Positions 1-7,705 of a stretch of DNA of 19,879 nt are shown one piece after another. The notes beneath the pieces were generated by a model. That model made no database searches, was not told where the DNA came from, and was given only the letters and a program-made list of their open reading frames with translations. Both the position numbers and the translations under genes were made by a program. Position 1 is the first letter of the stretch; every line of letters starts with the position of its first letter. The stretch comes from JBBQWZ01 sp043788745 (lineage in GTDB: Bacteria > Acidobacteriota > Terriglobia > Bryobacterales > Bryobacteraceae), in assembly GCA_043788745.1 (NCBI GenBank), contig JAYVTO010000317.1:1-19879 (forward strand), in the 5' to 3' direction.

Positions 1-64
1 CGGTGCCGCCCAGTCCCGCCCCGAAGTCTTTTTCCGCCAGGATGCCTGCAAGTGATTGATATTT

Positions 65-114
65 CTTACACGGCATGGAAGAGGTCAAGGGTTCGAATCC
101 CTTCAGATCCACCA
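65..114 (+). tRNA. 3' half of a tRNA (fragment; possible integrase attachment site)
   Basis: The T arm is perfect: stem AAGGG/CCCTT (87-91 with 99-103) around the loop TTCGAAT. It is followed by CAGATCC, a discriminator A and an encoded CCA (112-114). AGGTC (82-86) fits the variable loop. GGAAG (77-81) pairs imperfectly with CTTAC (65-69) as a decayed anticodon stem around ACGGCAT. No D arm and no matching 5' acceptor strand (expected GGATCTG) lie upstream, so this is not a whole tRNA. Tyrosine integrases commonly use tRNA 3' halves as att sites and leave such copies at island ends; that reading is inference. Confidence 0.55.
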
Positions 115-258
115 ATTCTCCCGGGCGGCTCTACGCCAGCCTCTACGCCAAAGATTTGGGCACATCCCCAAACTCTGACCCTCAAGAACACAGTACCTCA
201 ACGCTGAGTTCGGGCTGGCGCTGGCGATGTTCTTGGCCTAGCGAGACGGCGCATCCGG

Positions 259-264
259 TATAAT
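259..264 (+). promoter_or_regulatory. -10 box of the globin-ankyrin gene
   Basis: A perfect TATAAT lies with its last base 6 nt before the GTG start at 271, so transcription would begin at or next to the start codon. No convincing -35 stands 16-18 bp upstream; TTGGCC at 233-238 is too far away. No Shine-Dalgarno precedes the GTG or the in-frame ATG at 289. Together this suggests a leaderless mRNA. The rest of 115-258 shows no gene that I can support. Confidence 0.45.
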
Positions 265-270
265 TCTTGC

Positions 271-1317
271 GTGCCCGATCGGCCAACAATGCTCGAATCC
301 CTGGGCAGCGCAGCGGGTTGCAAACGCCTCTCGGCGGCCTTCTATGCGCGGGTCGCCAAGGATCCTCTTCTTCACCGATTATTTCCCGGCAAGAGCCTGC
401 GATGCGCGACCGAAGAGTTCGCCGCGTTCCTGATTCAGTTTCTGGGCGGCGACGACGAGAAGACGCAGCATCGCTGGTGGCTGAGCTTGCAGGAATCGCA
501 TGCGCGCTTCACGATCAGCCCTGCTGAGCGCAGCACCTGGCTGCGGCATATGAGTGCGACGCTCGATGCGGCGACGCTTGATGACGCGACGCGCAAGGCG
601 TTGCGGCAATTCTTCCTGGAGAGCTCGGCGTACGTCAGGGGCAAGCCTTCGGGCGAGCCGGAGCATCCGGAACTGGCCGCCCGCTGGAGCGAACAACTCG
701 CGTTGGATGCCGCGATCTCCGCAATCGCAGCGGGCCGCGACGGCGAAGCGCTGGCGCTGGCGCCGCGATTCGCTACGCGTTCTTCGGTGTTCGCCGGATT
801 GCTGGTCCGCATGATGCAATCAGGCCGCGCGGGACTGATTCGCTTCCTAATGGAGGCCGTTGCGGGCGGGCGTGGTCTGACGCAGACGCGTTTCTCCGGA
901 AAGACGCTTTTGCATTTCGCGAGCGGCGCGGGTTGCGTGGAGGTGGTCGAGTTGCTGCTCCGGTTGGGTGTCGATGCGGACGTGCTCGATCGCGGCGGGC
1001 ATACGCCGCTGAACTGCGTGGCGAACGAATGCGCGTCCGCCGCGGGACCGCAAATCGTCCGAGCACTGGTCAAGGCCGGCGCAAACGCGAACGCCTGCGC
1101 CGGAGTCACCCGCGCGACCGCGCTGCACATGGCGGCGCGGCGAGGCCACGTGGAGATCGCGCGGGCGTTGCTCGACTGCGGTGCGGCGGTCGACGCGCGT
1201 GATCGCAAAGGCGATACGCCGCTGGAGCGTGCGATCCACTGTCGCAGGAATGCGGTCGCGGAGCTGCTGGTAGAGCGCGGCGCCGTTCCCCACAAAACAG
1301 GAAGCCGAATTGAGTAG
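271..1317 (+). CDS. Truncated haemoglobin (group II-like) fused to C-terminal ankyrin repeats
   Basis: Residues 7-120 follow the group II truncated haemoglobin pattern known from mycobacterial HbO. Visible are FYARV with Tyr25 at the B10 position, Phe57 at CD1 before a GG turn, the proximal His77 in ESHARF followed by TIS, and Trp90 at G8 in WLRHM. A linker helix region (about 125-200) leads into three to four ankyrin repeats (about 205-345), with GKTLLHFAS, GGHTPLNCV, ATALHMAARRGHVEIARALL and KGDTPLERAI. The globin half should bind haem and a gas ligand; the ankyrin half should bind a protein partner. The GTG start at 271 is chosen for the TATAAT just upstream; ATG at 289 would also keep the whole globin fold. 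No signal peptide is seen, so it is probably cytoplasmic. A gas-sensing or oxygen-chemistry role with a bound partner is inference. Confidence 0.85.
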   Translation: MPDRPTMLESLGSAAGCKRLSAAFYARVAKDPLLHRLFPGKSLRCATEEFAAFLIQFLGGDDEKTQHRWWLSLQESHARFTISPAERSTWLRHMSATLDAATLDDATRKALRQFFLESSAYVRGKPSGEPEHPELAARWSEQLALDAAISAIAAGRDGEALALAPRFATRSSVFAGLLVRMMQSGRAGLIRFLMEAVAGGRGLTQTRFSGKTLLHFASGAGCVEVVELLLRLGVDADVLDRGGHTPLNCVANECASAAGPQIVRALVKAGANANACAGVTRATALHMAARRGHVEIARALLDCGAAVDARDRKGDTPLERAIHCRRNAVAELLVERGAVPHKTGSRIE

Positions 1318-1528
1318 GCCGACTCACACGAGCGACACCAATGCGCAGAGATTTCATATTTACCCTACTCCTGGCCTAATATTGGGTAAGGTGGTAGCCG
1401 ATTAATTTCGCGAGCCGCCTCCCAAAATTGCAAAATCCCTCGCGCGCTGCCTTAGCGCTTTCTTCCTGCTGCTGGCGATCGTCTCGTGTTGGCCAAATGA
1501 CTGGCTGGGTCCACGCGGATACTTCGCC

Positions 1529-1819
1529 ATGAACCTGGAGCACGCTGCAGTCTACTTTGTGACTTCGCTTCTCTTGCTCGCTTTCTCGTTCCAAGGCGAA
1601 TCCACAGCGCCGATGGGCCTCTACTTGACCGCCGGACTGGTGCTGTTAGTCGCGGTGCTGGGCTATCGCGAACTCGATTCACGGCCGTACTCGAACGCGA
1701 GCATACTGGGCGTCATTCTCTACAACCGCGCCGACCTCTGGCTCGACGTCGGACTCGGCGTCACGCTAATCCTTTGCGGGCTGATGAATACTTCGAAAGG
1801 TCAGATCCTGCGCGACTAG
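1529..1819 (+). CDS. VanZ-like small membrane protein, start unclear, possibly 5'-truncated
   Basis: The frame is open from 1406 to the stop at 1819. The stretch upstream of the first ATG (1529) encodes a convincing hydrophobic helix (SAFFLLLAIVSCW) followed by a WPNDWLGP turn and NLEHAAVYF. That resembles the VanZ-like pattern of a TM helix, a short loop and an NxEH helix. Further helices follow (about LYLTAGLVLLVAVLGY and WLDVGLGVTLILCG), with an RADLWLDV segment where VanZ proteins have their conserved R...D. No ATG, GTG or TTG occurs in frame between 1406 and 1529; only ATT at 1427 or CTG codons are available. Either a rare start is used or the true start was lost. The VanZ assignment is from pattern only and is moderately sure. 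Confidence 0.5.
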   Translation: MNLEHAAVYFVTSLLLLAFSFQGESTAPMGLYLTAGLVLLVAVLGYRELDSRPYSNASILGVILYNRADLWLDVGLGVTLILCGLMNTSKGQILRD

Positions 1820-1837
1820 GGTGTGCCGTCCCAGCTG

Positions 1838-3798
1838 CTAGCTTGCCGCCGGGTTGCTCGCCAGAGAGGCTTTTAGATTCTCGAAGGCCTTGCGCTGATA
1901 CGGTTCGGCGTCGGATCTCGTAAGCACGGGCGCGGCGCCTTCCAATAGCTTCCGGGTACTTGCATAATCGCCGCGGCGATAGGCAATTTCGGCCCGCGAT
2001 AAATCGACATTCGCGCCCCAATCCTTGGAACCCGCCAACTGCGCGACGGCGTTCACGTCGATGCCTTCGAGTAAGCGCGAAGCCTCTGTCAATTTTCCAC
2101 TTTGGATCCAGCACGAGGCGAGCGTGTGGGCCGTTCCGCCGGTGAGTCCCGCGCGGGGTCCGAACGCCTTCACCGACGCCGCATAGGCCTGCTGCCCATT
2201 CGATGCGCCTTCCGGAACGCGGCCCGCGCGGCACATGGCGAGAGCAGCGTCGGACTGCGTGGCGATGGCAAAAAATGACAGCGGACCCTGCTTCTTGACG
2301 GCCAGGTCGTGAATCTTCAGATCGTCGCGAATGGCGTCTTCCCACAGGCCGAGCGCGCCTTCCGATTCGGCCCGCGTTGTCAATACCTGCATGGCGAGTT
2401 CGTGATCTTCGCCCAGCCGCTCGGCGTAGCCGGGGTAAATGCTGGTCGTCTCGGCAACGGCGTCTTTGTGCTTGTTCTGAATCATGAAGGCCTGCGCAAG
2501 ATTCAGCCGGCCGCGCATCACGCTGGGGCTTTCCGCGCCTTGCAGCCGGGTGAAGTCCTCGATGAGTTCGCGGAACAACTGCTCGGCTTTGGGGCCATTG
2601 CCGAGGCGGATGTTCGAGAAGGCCAGCCGCTGTTTCAGCGTCAGTTGCGCCATTTCGTCAAACTCGGGCAACGTTTTCGAGGCTTCGTAGGCAGCCTGAA
2701 ACTGTTGCTCCGCCTGCTTGGCGTCGTTCGAAATCAGCGCGATCATGCCCTTGGCCGATGCCAGCCAGACAGGCAGATCGCGCGGCTTCTGTTTCAGTTG
2801 CGGGATCTTGGCTTCCTGCGCGGCGACGATCTCTCTCGCCTTTGCCACGGAACCCTCGGCATAGGTCCGCGCTTCCATGCCGGCCTGTTGCAGTCGCGCG
2901 GTGACGGCTTCTGGCGCAAGTGCGCCCCTGGCCTTCGTGAGGAGTTCGGCCGCGCGCTCATATTCCTGCCCCGCGGCGGCGAAATCGCTGCGGTTGTCGA
3001 GCGCCTTGGCGATCGCCAGGTGCAGGCGAGCCGCGATTTCTGGCTCCGCTTGAAACTGCCGGTCGATCTCGGGCGAGGATTGCTTGACGGCTTCGAGCAG
3101 CGTCTCGCCGGACTTGCCGCTTTGAAACGGATTGCTGCGGCCCAGCAGATCGTTGGTCAGGAATCGGTTGACGGCCGCAGCGATCGCCGCCTGCCGGTTG
3201 GCGCGATTCCGTTCCAGCGATGCGTTCTGGTAGAGGAACAACGCCGCCGTCAATCCGATCACGAGCGCGGCGCCTGGCGCGACCACCCACGGCCGCCTGG
3301 CCTGGGAGCGGGCGAGTTGTTGTTCCGCCGCTTGGGCGCGCGTGCGCGCCGCGTCGAGTTCGGTGCGAGCCGTGCGGCGTTCGGCCAGTGTATCGAGGCG
3401 CGTAGCCAAGGCCGCGACGGTACTGAGGCGTCGATCCGGATCTCCGCACGCGGCATCGGCGATGTCTTCGCGCAACAGCGGATCCGCGATATCGGACTCC
3501 CAGCCGGGGCCAAAGGCTTACGAAAATCGCCAGCCGCCAGTTGATACAACAGAACGCCGAGCGCATAGATATCGGCGGCCGCCGTCGGCGAGTGGCCGCG
3601 CAGTACTTCCGGCGCAAGATACATGAGGGTGCCGGTCAGCGAACTGCCTTCGGCCTGCTCGCCGATCGAGAAGCCCAGATTCGTGATTCCGAGTTCGTCG
3701 AGCCGCTCCGGCGCGAGCCGGACGCCGCTTCCGAAGTCGACCACGCGGATCTGCCAGCCGCCACCCGTTTTCGGCGCAACCAGAATATTGCCCGGCTT
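1838..3798 (-). pseudogene. Ser/Thr protein kinase with TM helix and TPR-rich C-terminus; 5' third missing and frameshifted
   Basis: Reading leftwards from 3798, the gene starts abruptly inside the kinase catalytic loop (KPGNILV). It continues with the Mg-binding VVDFG, the APE motif (YLAPEVL) and the D.YALGVLLYQL helix. The Gly-rich loop, the VAIK lysine and the HRD aspartate are all absent. Near 3503-3510 the frame breaks: restoring one base in the CCGGGG run joins GDFRKPLAP to WESDIADPLL. The other frame (stop at 1838) then runs through a coiled-coil-like ERRTARTELD region, one TM helix (APGAALVIGLTAALFLY) and about 400 residues of TPR-like helical pairs (FAAAGQEYERA, NIRLGNGPKAEQLF). This architecture is known from Acidobacteria signalling kinases. 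With the upstream lobe gone and a frameshift, it cannot make an active kinase. The junction with the next fragment is at about 3797-3799. Confidence 0.8.
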
Positions 3799-3901
3799 CA
3801 ACGTCGTGATACCGATCGTGGCCGCTGGTGACCAGACGATCGAACTGACGGTCGACGGCGTTCCCAACGCGCAGAATCTTTTCATCGTGATCGGGCAGTA
3901 A
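3797..3901 (+). pseudogene. C-terminal tail of a TIGR03437-type (Solibacter-type repeat) protein
   Basis: The plus frame encodes FNVVIPIVAAGDQTIELTV followed by DGVPNAQNLFIVIGQ and a TAA at 3899-3901. This matches what I recall of the end of the C-terminal domain found in large numbers of Solibacter secreted proteins (a Q.NVxxP...AGD.xxxLTxxG beta-sandwich). Nothing recognisable of that protein precedes it, because the sequence immediately becomes the antisense of the kinase catalytic loop. It is therefore an orphan 3' end of 35 codons joined to the kinase remnant. It is not expressed as such. The domain recognition is moderately sure; the fragment nature is clear. Confidence 0.6.
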
Positions 3902-3911
3902 GCGAATCCTG

Positions 3912-5651
3912 CTACGGCGCGCTCGATGGCTTTACGCGACGCTTCGTCGCCTGCTCGAACGCGAACGCCGCTTTTAGTAGCGTTGGCTCGCTGCACGCCA
4001 AGCCTGTGAAGCTGACCCCGTACGGCGACGGCTTCGGCTCGAAGCCCGCCGGCAAAGGAGCGCCTTGCGTGTTCGGAATCATCCCGAACGGCACCATCAC
4101 CGTCGGATAGCCGGGCTTTGCCGCGATGCCCGCGCCGCTTGCGCCGGGGAAGAGAATTGCGTCCAGCTTCTGCGCTTTCATCACAGCGTCGAGCCCGTTG
4201 GTGCCCGCGAGTTCGATATCTTTCGCGCGGTCGGCTTCGTACTTTGCACGGTCCGCCTGCAGGTTTACTTCGTCTGAAATATCGAGCAGCGACTGGCCGA
4301 AGCGGATGGAGCCGCCGTTGGTGTGCGTGAGGTTCCACTCGCGGAGCGCGGTGAGCGTCTTCACCGGAGCCGAAGGCCCGAGCGTCGCGAGCCAGGCGTT
4401 GAAGTCGCGCTTCATGCCGTACTTGAGGACGCTCGAGCAGTTGGCGTCTTTGCCGCGGCCGTTCGCGTATCCGCTGCATTGGTTCCACAGCAGAAAACTC
4501 TTGTCGGCATCCTGGGTGATCACGCTGGGGATGTCGGCGGGATCTACGATGACGGCGCCTTGCGCTTTCAGGATCTCGATCGCTTCCGTCATTAGGCGCT
4601 TCTGCTCCGGGTTGAGGCCATTGCCGAATCCGCCGCCGCTGCCGCGCCGTCCGCCAGTCGTATTTGGTGCAATTCCGCGTTGGGGAGGCGTGAACGAGTC
4701 ATAGAAAAATGCGCGCGGAATGCCGACGCGCATGCCTTTCAAGCCGTCCGCTTTGAGAAATTGCGTATAGTCGCGCCCGGGTGGCGGAGTGCATTTCTTC
4801 GTTGCCTCGTCATTCGGATCGGGCGCGGGGCTCTCCAAAGCACCGAGCAGAATCGCGGCGTCGGTGACCGATTTTGCCATCGGACCCGCCGTATCCTGAT
4901 CGGCCGTAATCGGAATCACGCCGTAGCGGCTGATGCGGCCGAGGGTTGGCTTGACGGCCGCCAGCATGGTTTGATTCGCGGGACTCAGAATCGAGCCCGA
5001 AGTCTCCGAGCCGATGTTCGCCGCCCAGAAATTTGCCGCGGTGCCAACGCCGGAGCTCGATCCGCCGGTGGTCAGCACCGGACGCCCGTCGTCGTTGCCT
5101 TCGCGCGGGTCGCGCCGCGGATCGTAGGGGTTATAGCCGAAGCCGCGTACCGCGTTGTAATTCGCCACCATCGGCGTCGGAGCGCCGGCCACCCAATTGG
5201 CCAACTCCGAAAGGCCGGTTTTCGCGATGATCACGGCACCCGCGTCGCGCAGGTTCTTCACGAGCGTGGCGTCGTAGGGCGGAACGTAGCCTTCGAACGC
5301 AAGAGCTCCGCCGGTGGTGACGATGTCGCGCGTGAGCACGTTGTCTTTGAGGGCAATCGGAATCCCATGAAGAGGTCCGCGAATGCGCCCCTGCGCCCGC
5401 TCACGATCGCGCTCGTCGGCCTCGGCGAGCACGTTGGGGTTTACGGTGATGATGCAATGCAGCTTGTCCTCGTACATGCCGATGCGCGCCAGATAGGCCG
5501 TAGTGAGATCGCGTGAAGTAACCTGGCCGCGTTCCATCGCCGCGCGCATGTCGGGAATGCCGGCTTCGACCACATCGAACGCCTTGGGCTTCGTTTGCGC
5601 GGACGCTGGAGCAGTCCACAGCAGAATCGAAATCAAGAAGGAAAACAGCAC
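3912..5651 (-). CDS. Secreted amidase-signature-family hydrolase
   Basis: The protein has 579 residues, with a signal peptide (LFSFLISILLW core, likely cleavage after ASA at residue 18), so it is exported. The amidase-signature core is complete: Lys102 in PIALKDN, the Ser-rich loop GGSSSG (196-201) and the nucleophile Ser220 in SETSGSI form the expected Lys/cis-Ser/Ser triad. Family members hydrolyse amide bonds through an acyl-Ser intermediate; the substrate here cannot be read from sequence. Odd features are a Gly/Pro-rich insertion (about 325-350, GGRRGSGGGFGNG) and an extra NPYDPRRDP loop before the Ser motif. It starts with GTG at 5651, with GAGG a few bases upstream. No partner gene is attached: its 3' neighbour is the TIGR03437 fragment and its 5' side faces the inverted IS-like end. 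Probably an independent single-gene unit. Confidence 0.88.
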   Translation of the reverse strand: MLFSFLISILLWTAPASAQTKPKAFDVVEAGIPDMRAAMERGQVTSRDLTTAYLARIGMYEDKLHCIITVNPNVLAEADERDRERAQGRIRGPLHGIPIALKDNVLTRDIVTTGGALAFEGYVPPYDATLVKNLRDAGAVIIAKTGLSELANWVAGAPTPMVANYNAVRGFGYNPYDPRRDPREGNDDGRPVLTTGGSSSGVGTAANFWAANIGSETSGSILSPANQTMLAAVKPTLGRISRYGVIPITADQDTAGPMAKSVTDAAILLGALESPAPDPNDEATKKCTPPPGRDYTQFLKADGLKGMRVGIPRAFFYDSFTPPQRGIAPNTTGGRRGSGGGFGNGLNPEQKRLMTEAIEILKAQGAVIVDPADIPSVITQDADKSFLLWNQCSGYANGRGKDANCSSVLKYGMKRDFNAWLATLGPSAPVKTLTALREWNLTHTNGGSIRFGQSLLDISDEVNLQADRAKYEADRAKDIELAGTNGLDAVMKAQKLDAILFPGASGAGIAAKPGYPTVMVPFGMIPNTQGAPLPAGFEPKPSPYGVSFTGLACSEPTLLKAAFAFEQATKRRVKPSSAP

Positions 5652-5733
5652 AGGAACCTCATTCCGCTCAGTCGCGCAAGCACTGCGGCTGAAAAATTCC
5701 CCTCAGTTTAGCAGAAGGCACTTTTCCGGGTGG

Positions 5734-5761
5734 CAACGTCTCGTGTCACAACGTCTCGTGT
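5734..5761. repeat. Tandem 15-bp repeat at the outer edge of the left IS-like end
   Basis: CAACGTCTCGTGT occurs at 5734-5746 and again at 5749-5761, separated by CA, so the unit is 15 bp repeated twice. It sits directly outside the inverted terminal repeat. It may reflect a target duplication or replication slippage at the insertion point. No equivalent is seen beyond the right end at 11722. Confidence 0.6.
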
Positions 5762-5763
5762 GA

Positions 5764-5883
5764 CTGTCGGACCAAAGTAGAAAGTTCCTATTACCGCCAA
5801 AGTAGAAAGTTCCTAAATGGGCGGTTGGATCTCAACCCTGATGCTATGTTGGCACAGCTTCGCCGGGGTCGCGCCTGGCGAGG
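5764..5883 (+). mobile_element. Left copy of a 120-bp IS-like inverted end (IS21-like internal repeats)
   Basis: Starting at CTGTCG, this 120-bp stretch aligns without gaps to the reverse complement of 11602-11721, with 93 of 120 identical bases by my count. The outer 50 bp contain two direct copies of GTAGAAAGTTCCTA-like sequence at 25-bp spacing. The inner part shares TCTCAACCC, ATGTTGGCACAG and GGGTCGC. Multiple short direct repeats inside each terminus are typical of IS21-family ends, but no istA/istB-like gene follows, so the family name is only an analogy. The end points outward from the 6-kb segment. Confidence 0.75.
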
Positions 5884-5898
5884 CTGCCCAAAGCCGAG

Positions 5899-6368
5899 GC
5901 GAACGTCATGATCTCGAACTGCCGCCAGTGCGATCGCGGCGATGCGGATTGGGACATCCGCCACACGTCGACGAGCAACGCCATCTATCAACTTCCGTTC
6001 GGCAAGACGGGCAAGTACGGGCCGAAAACCGGCTTCCTCGGCGTGCTGCCAGTGGTTGGAATCTCAGCGGCATCTACACCGTCCGCACCGCATTGCCCTG
6101 CCATGTGTCGGTGAACCGCGCCGCGGCGGATCTGCCCGACGGCGACGTCACGACGCCCGGTCGCGGCGCACCCGCGCAACGCCCCAGCTACGTGCAGGGC
6201 GCGTCGTTCTATCCCGCCAACCGGACTCCGTCGTCCTGGGTGAATCTGGCCGCCTCCACCGTTCCTGCTCGCGGAACCTGGGGAACGCTGCCCCGCAACG
6301 CGGTGCGGGGACCCGGCCTCTGGCAGTTCGACTTCAGCGCCGGAACCGGAGTTGGTATGAAGGGGTAA
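5899..6368 (+). pseudogene. Internal/C-terminal fragment of an Oar-like TonB-dependent receptor
   Basis: One frame (from about 5899) reads NCRQCDRGDADWDIRHT then NAIYQLPFGKTGKYGPKTG. A second frame from about 6040 continues with ASGWNLSGIYTVRTALP, QRPSYVQGASFYPANRTP, WGTLPRNAVRGPGLWQFDFS. These are strand motifs near the C-terminal end of the outer-membrane barrel in the carboxypeptidase-regulatory-like TonB receptors abundant in Acidobacteria. A one-base slip at about 6040-6050 separates the two halves. The N-terminal plug, most of the barrel and the last strands are missing; after FDFSAG the sequence diverges and stops at 6368. It is clearly non-functional. 6369-6578 holds nothing I can support. 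Confidence 0.65.
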
Positions 6369-6578
6369 GACAATCGAGTCGAATGACGTTCGAAACCATT
6401 TCCGCCACCGATGTTCTTCGTCGACGCCCACCGCCGGGTCACGACCAGTCGCGTGCTGAGCGCAAGAGTGCGACGCGGCGCCGTAATGCGGCCCAGGCTT
6501 TCCGCCGGCGTTCACTGAGTGGATTGGCGGGTTGCGCCGATTTCGCGTCGAGCCTTGGATGCACTCACGCGCATCGCG

Positions 6579-7300
6579 TCACTCACGACTGCGACTCCGC
6601 AGAGGTCGCGTGGAACCATTCCGTGTCCCGCAGACTTCGACGAGCGCCTGTCGAACCTCGCCGGCCGAATCGGCAATCGTCAGGCCTGCCTGCGCTCGAA
6701 TCCCGCAGGCGCTGCTGGCGATCACGGGAATTCCGGCCGCAAGCGCGACAAGCAGCGCGCGCGGCTGATGTTCAATCACTGCCGGAAGCACCACGGCCTG
6801 CACTCGCCCCAACCAATCCCAACTGGCGCCCGCAGGAAGATCCATGCCGCCCCAGAAGGTGTCGCCTTCGAGACTGCGGCCCGGGGTGACCACCCGCAGA
6901 CCCAGTTCACGCGCGGCATCGCGGACCACGTGCGCTCCGCGCCGCGCGATCGCCGGACCCGGGAAGCCGATTGCGTTCTGCGGCGCGTCGAGTTCGAATC
7001 GGACCAACGGTTTCTGCCAGTCCAAGTGCTGGCACTTGCCGGGAAATAGCGAAGCCACGGCAGTATGCGGCGTGACGATCGACCGCGCTGCGTTGAGCCC
7101 TTCCGCTTCGGCGTCCGCCAGCCATTCCGGCGCGCGAAAATCAACGAGCGTGCCGAATGCCGGATGACGCGCAAAAGCCGCGTCCAGCCTCCGCGCCAGG
7201 TCCGCAATCGGCAGACGTGTCATGACGACGGAGAATTCGCGGCCTCCCAGGTGTCCGTCACGCCATAAGAAGGGCAGAAGCGATTGCGCCACGACGAGCC
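6579..7300 (-). pseudogene. Glycosyltransferase-like protein (GT-B C-terminal half), 5'-truncated
   Basis: The frame reads RLVVAQSLLPFLWRDGHL, IVTPHTAVASLFPGK, then QAVVLPAVIEHQPRALL and VALAAGIPVIASSACGI. The last stretch is the pattern of the nucleotide-sugar-binding half of GT-B (family 4 type) glycosyltransferases, in which the catalytic Glu lies in a 'E(G/H).(P)RALLEAMAAG.PVIA' run. The protein would be about 240 residues, well short of the usual 350-400. The front runs into the antisense of the ornithine cyclodeaminase fragment at about 7285-7300, so the acceptor-binding half is mostly gone. The tail (GEVRQALVEV then NGSTRPLRSRSRE) may also be altered. The assignment rests on one good motif, so moderate confidence. 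Confidence 0.5.
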
Positions 7301-7705
7301 GACATCGTGGTGACAGCCACCTGGTCAAAGGACCCTGTGCTCGATGCCAGTTGGGTCGAGCCTCATGCGCATGTCAACGCGATGGGATCGAACAACGCCG
7401 ATCGCCGCGAGCTTCCGAAGGAACTGCTCGACCGCGCCGCGCTGATCGCCGTGGATTCGATCGAGCAATCGAAGATCGAATCCGGCGACTTGATTTTGGC
7501 CTGGAACAAAGAGGAATGGAACACGCCGAAGCTCGTGAACTTGCATGACGTGGACGCGCCACGGCCCATAGGGATCACAATCTTCAAGTCGAACGGATTA
7601 GGGGTGGAGGATGTGGCCGCCGCAGCTTACGTTTACGAGCAAGCTCGTCTCGAACAAACTATTCCTGGGTCGCAAGCTGAGGATCGCTATCGCGCCAGGC
7701 GCTGA
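7292..7705 (+). pseudogene. C-terminal part of an ornithine cyclodeaminase / mu-crystallin family protein
   Basis: From 7298 the frame gives ADIVVTATWSKDPVLDASWV, then PHAHVNAMGSNNADRRELP and AALIAVDSIEQSKIESGDL, WNTPKLVNL and ITIFKSNGLGVEDVAAAA. These are the C-terminal NAD-binding-side hallmarks of the ornithine cyclodeaminase/mu-crystallin family (HVNAxG, DRREL, IFKSxGxxxxD). The family is normally about 310-330 residues; only about 137 remain, and the substrate-binding N-terminal half is absent. The 3' end looks natural, with a stop at 7705, and it overlaps the tail of the convergent zinc-ribbon gene by 47 nt. An internal GTG at 7307 could start translation but would not give a working enzyme. 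Confidence 0.75.

Noticed and set aside
38..114. Complete tRNA or tmRNA end
   Set aside because: Only four acceptor pairs could be drawn with GGATGCC, there is no D arm, and no tmRNA tag or pseudoknot features are visible upstream.
2309..3544. Long plus-strand open frame (411 codons)
   Set aside because: It is antisense to the kinase TPR region, whose minus-strand frames show clear family patterns; high GC keeps the opposite strand open. The translation has no recognisable domain.
4680..5516. Plus-strand open frame of 278 codons over the amidase
   Set aside because: It is antisense to an intact amidase with all catalytic residues; Arg/Gly-rich shadow with no family pattern.
5771..5815. CRISPR-like direct repeats (AGTAGAAAGTTCCTA twice)
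   Set aside because: Only two copies, 25 bp apart, and the same pair recurs inverted at 11671-11707 as part of a longer inverted end, so they are terminal repeats of a mobile element.
5942..6889. Plus-strand open frame of 315 codons over the TonB receptor fragment
   Set aside because: Arg-rich translation in the wrong frame relative to the receptor motifs, and antisense to the glycosyltransferase motif further on.
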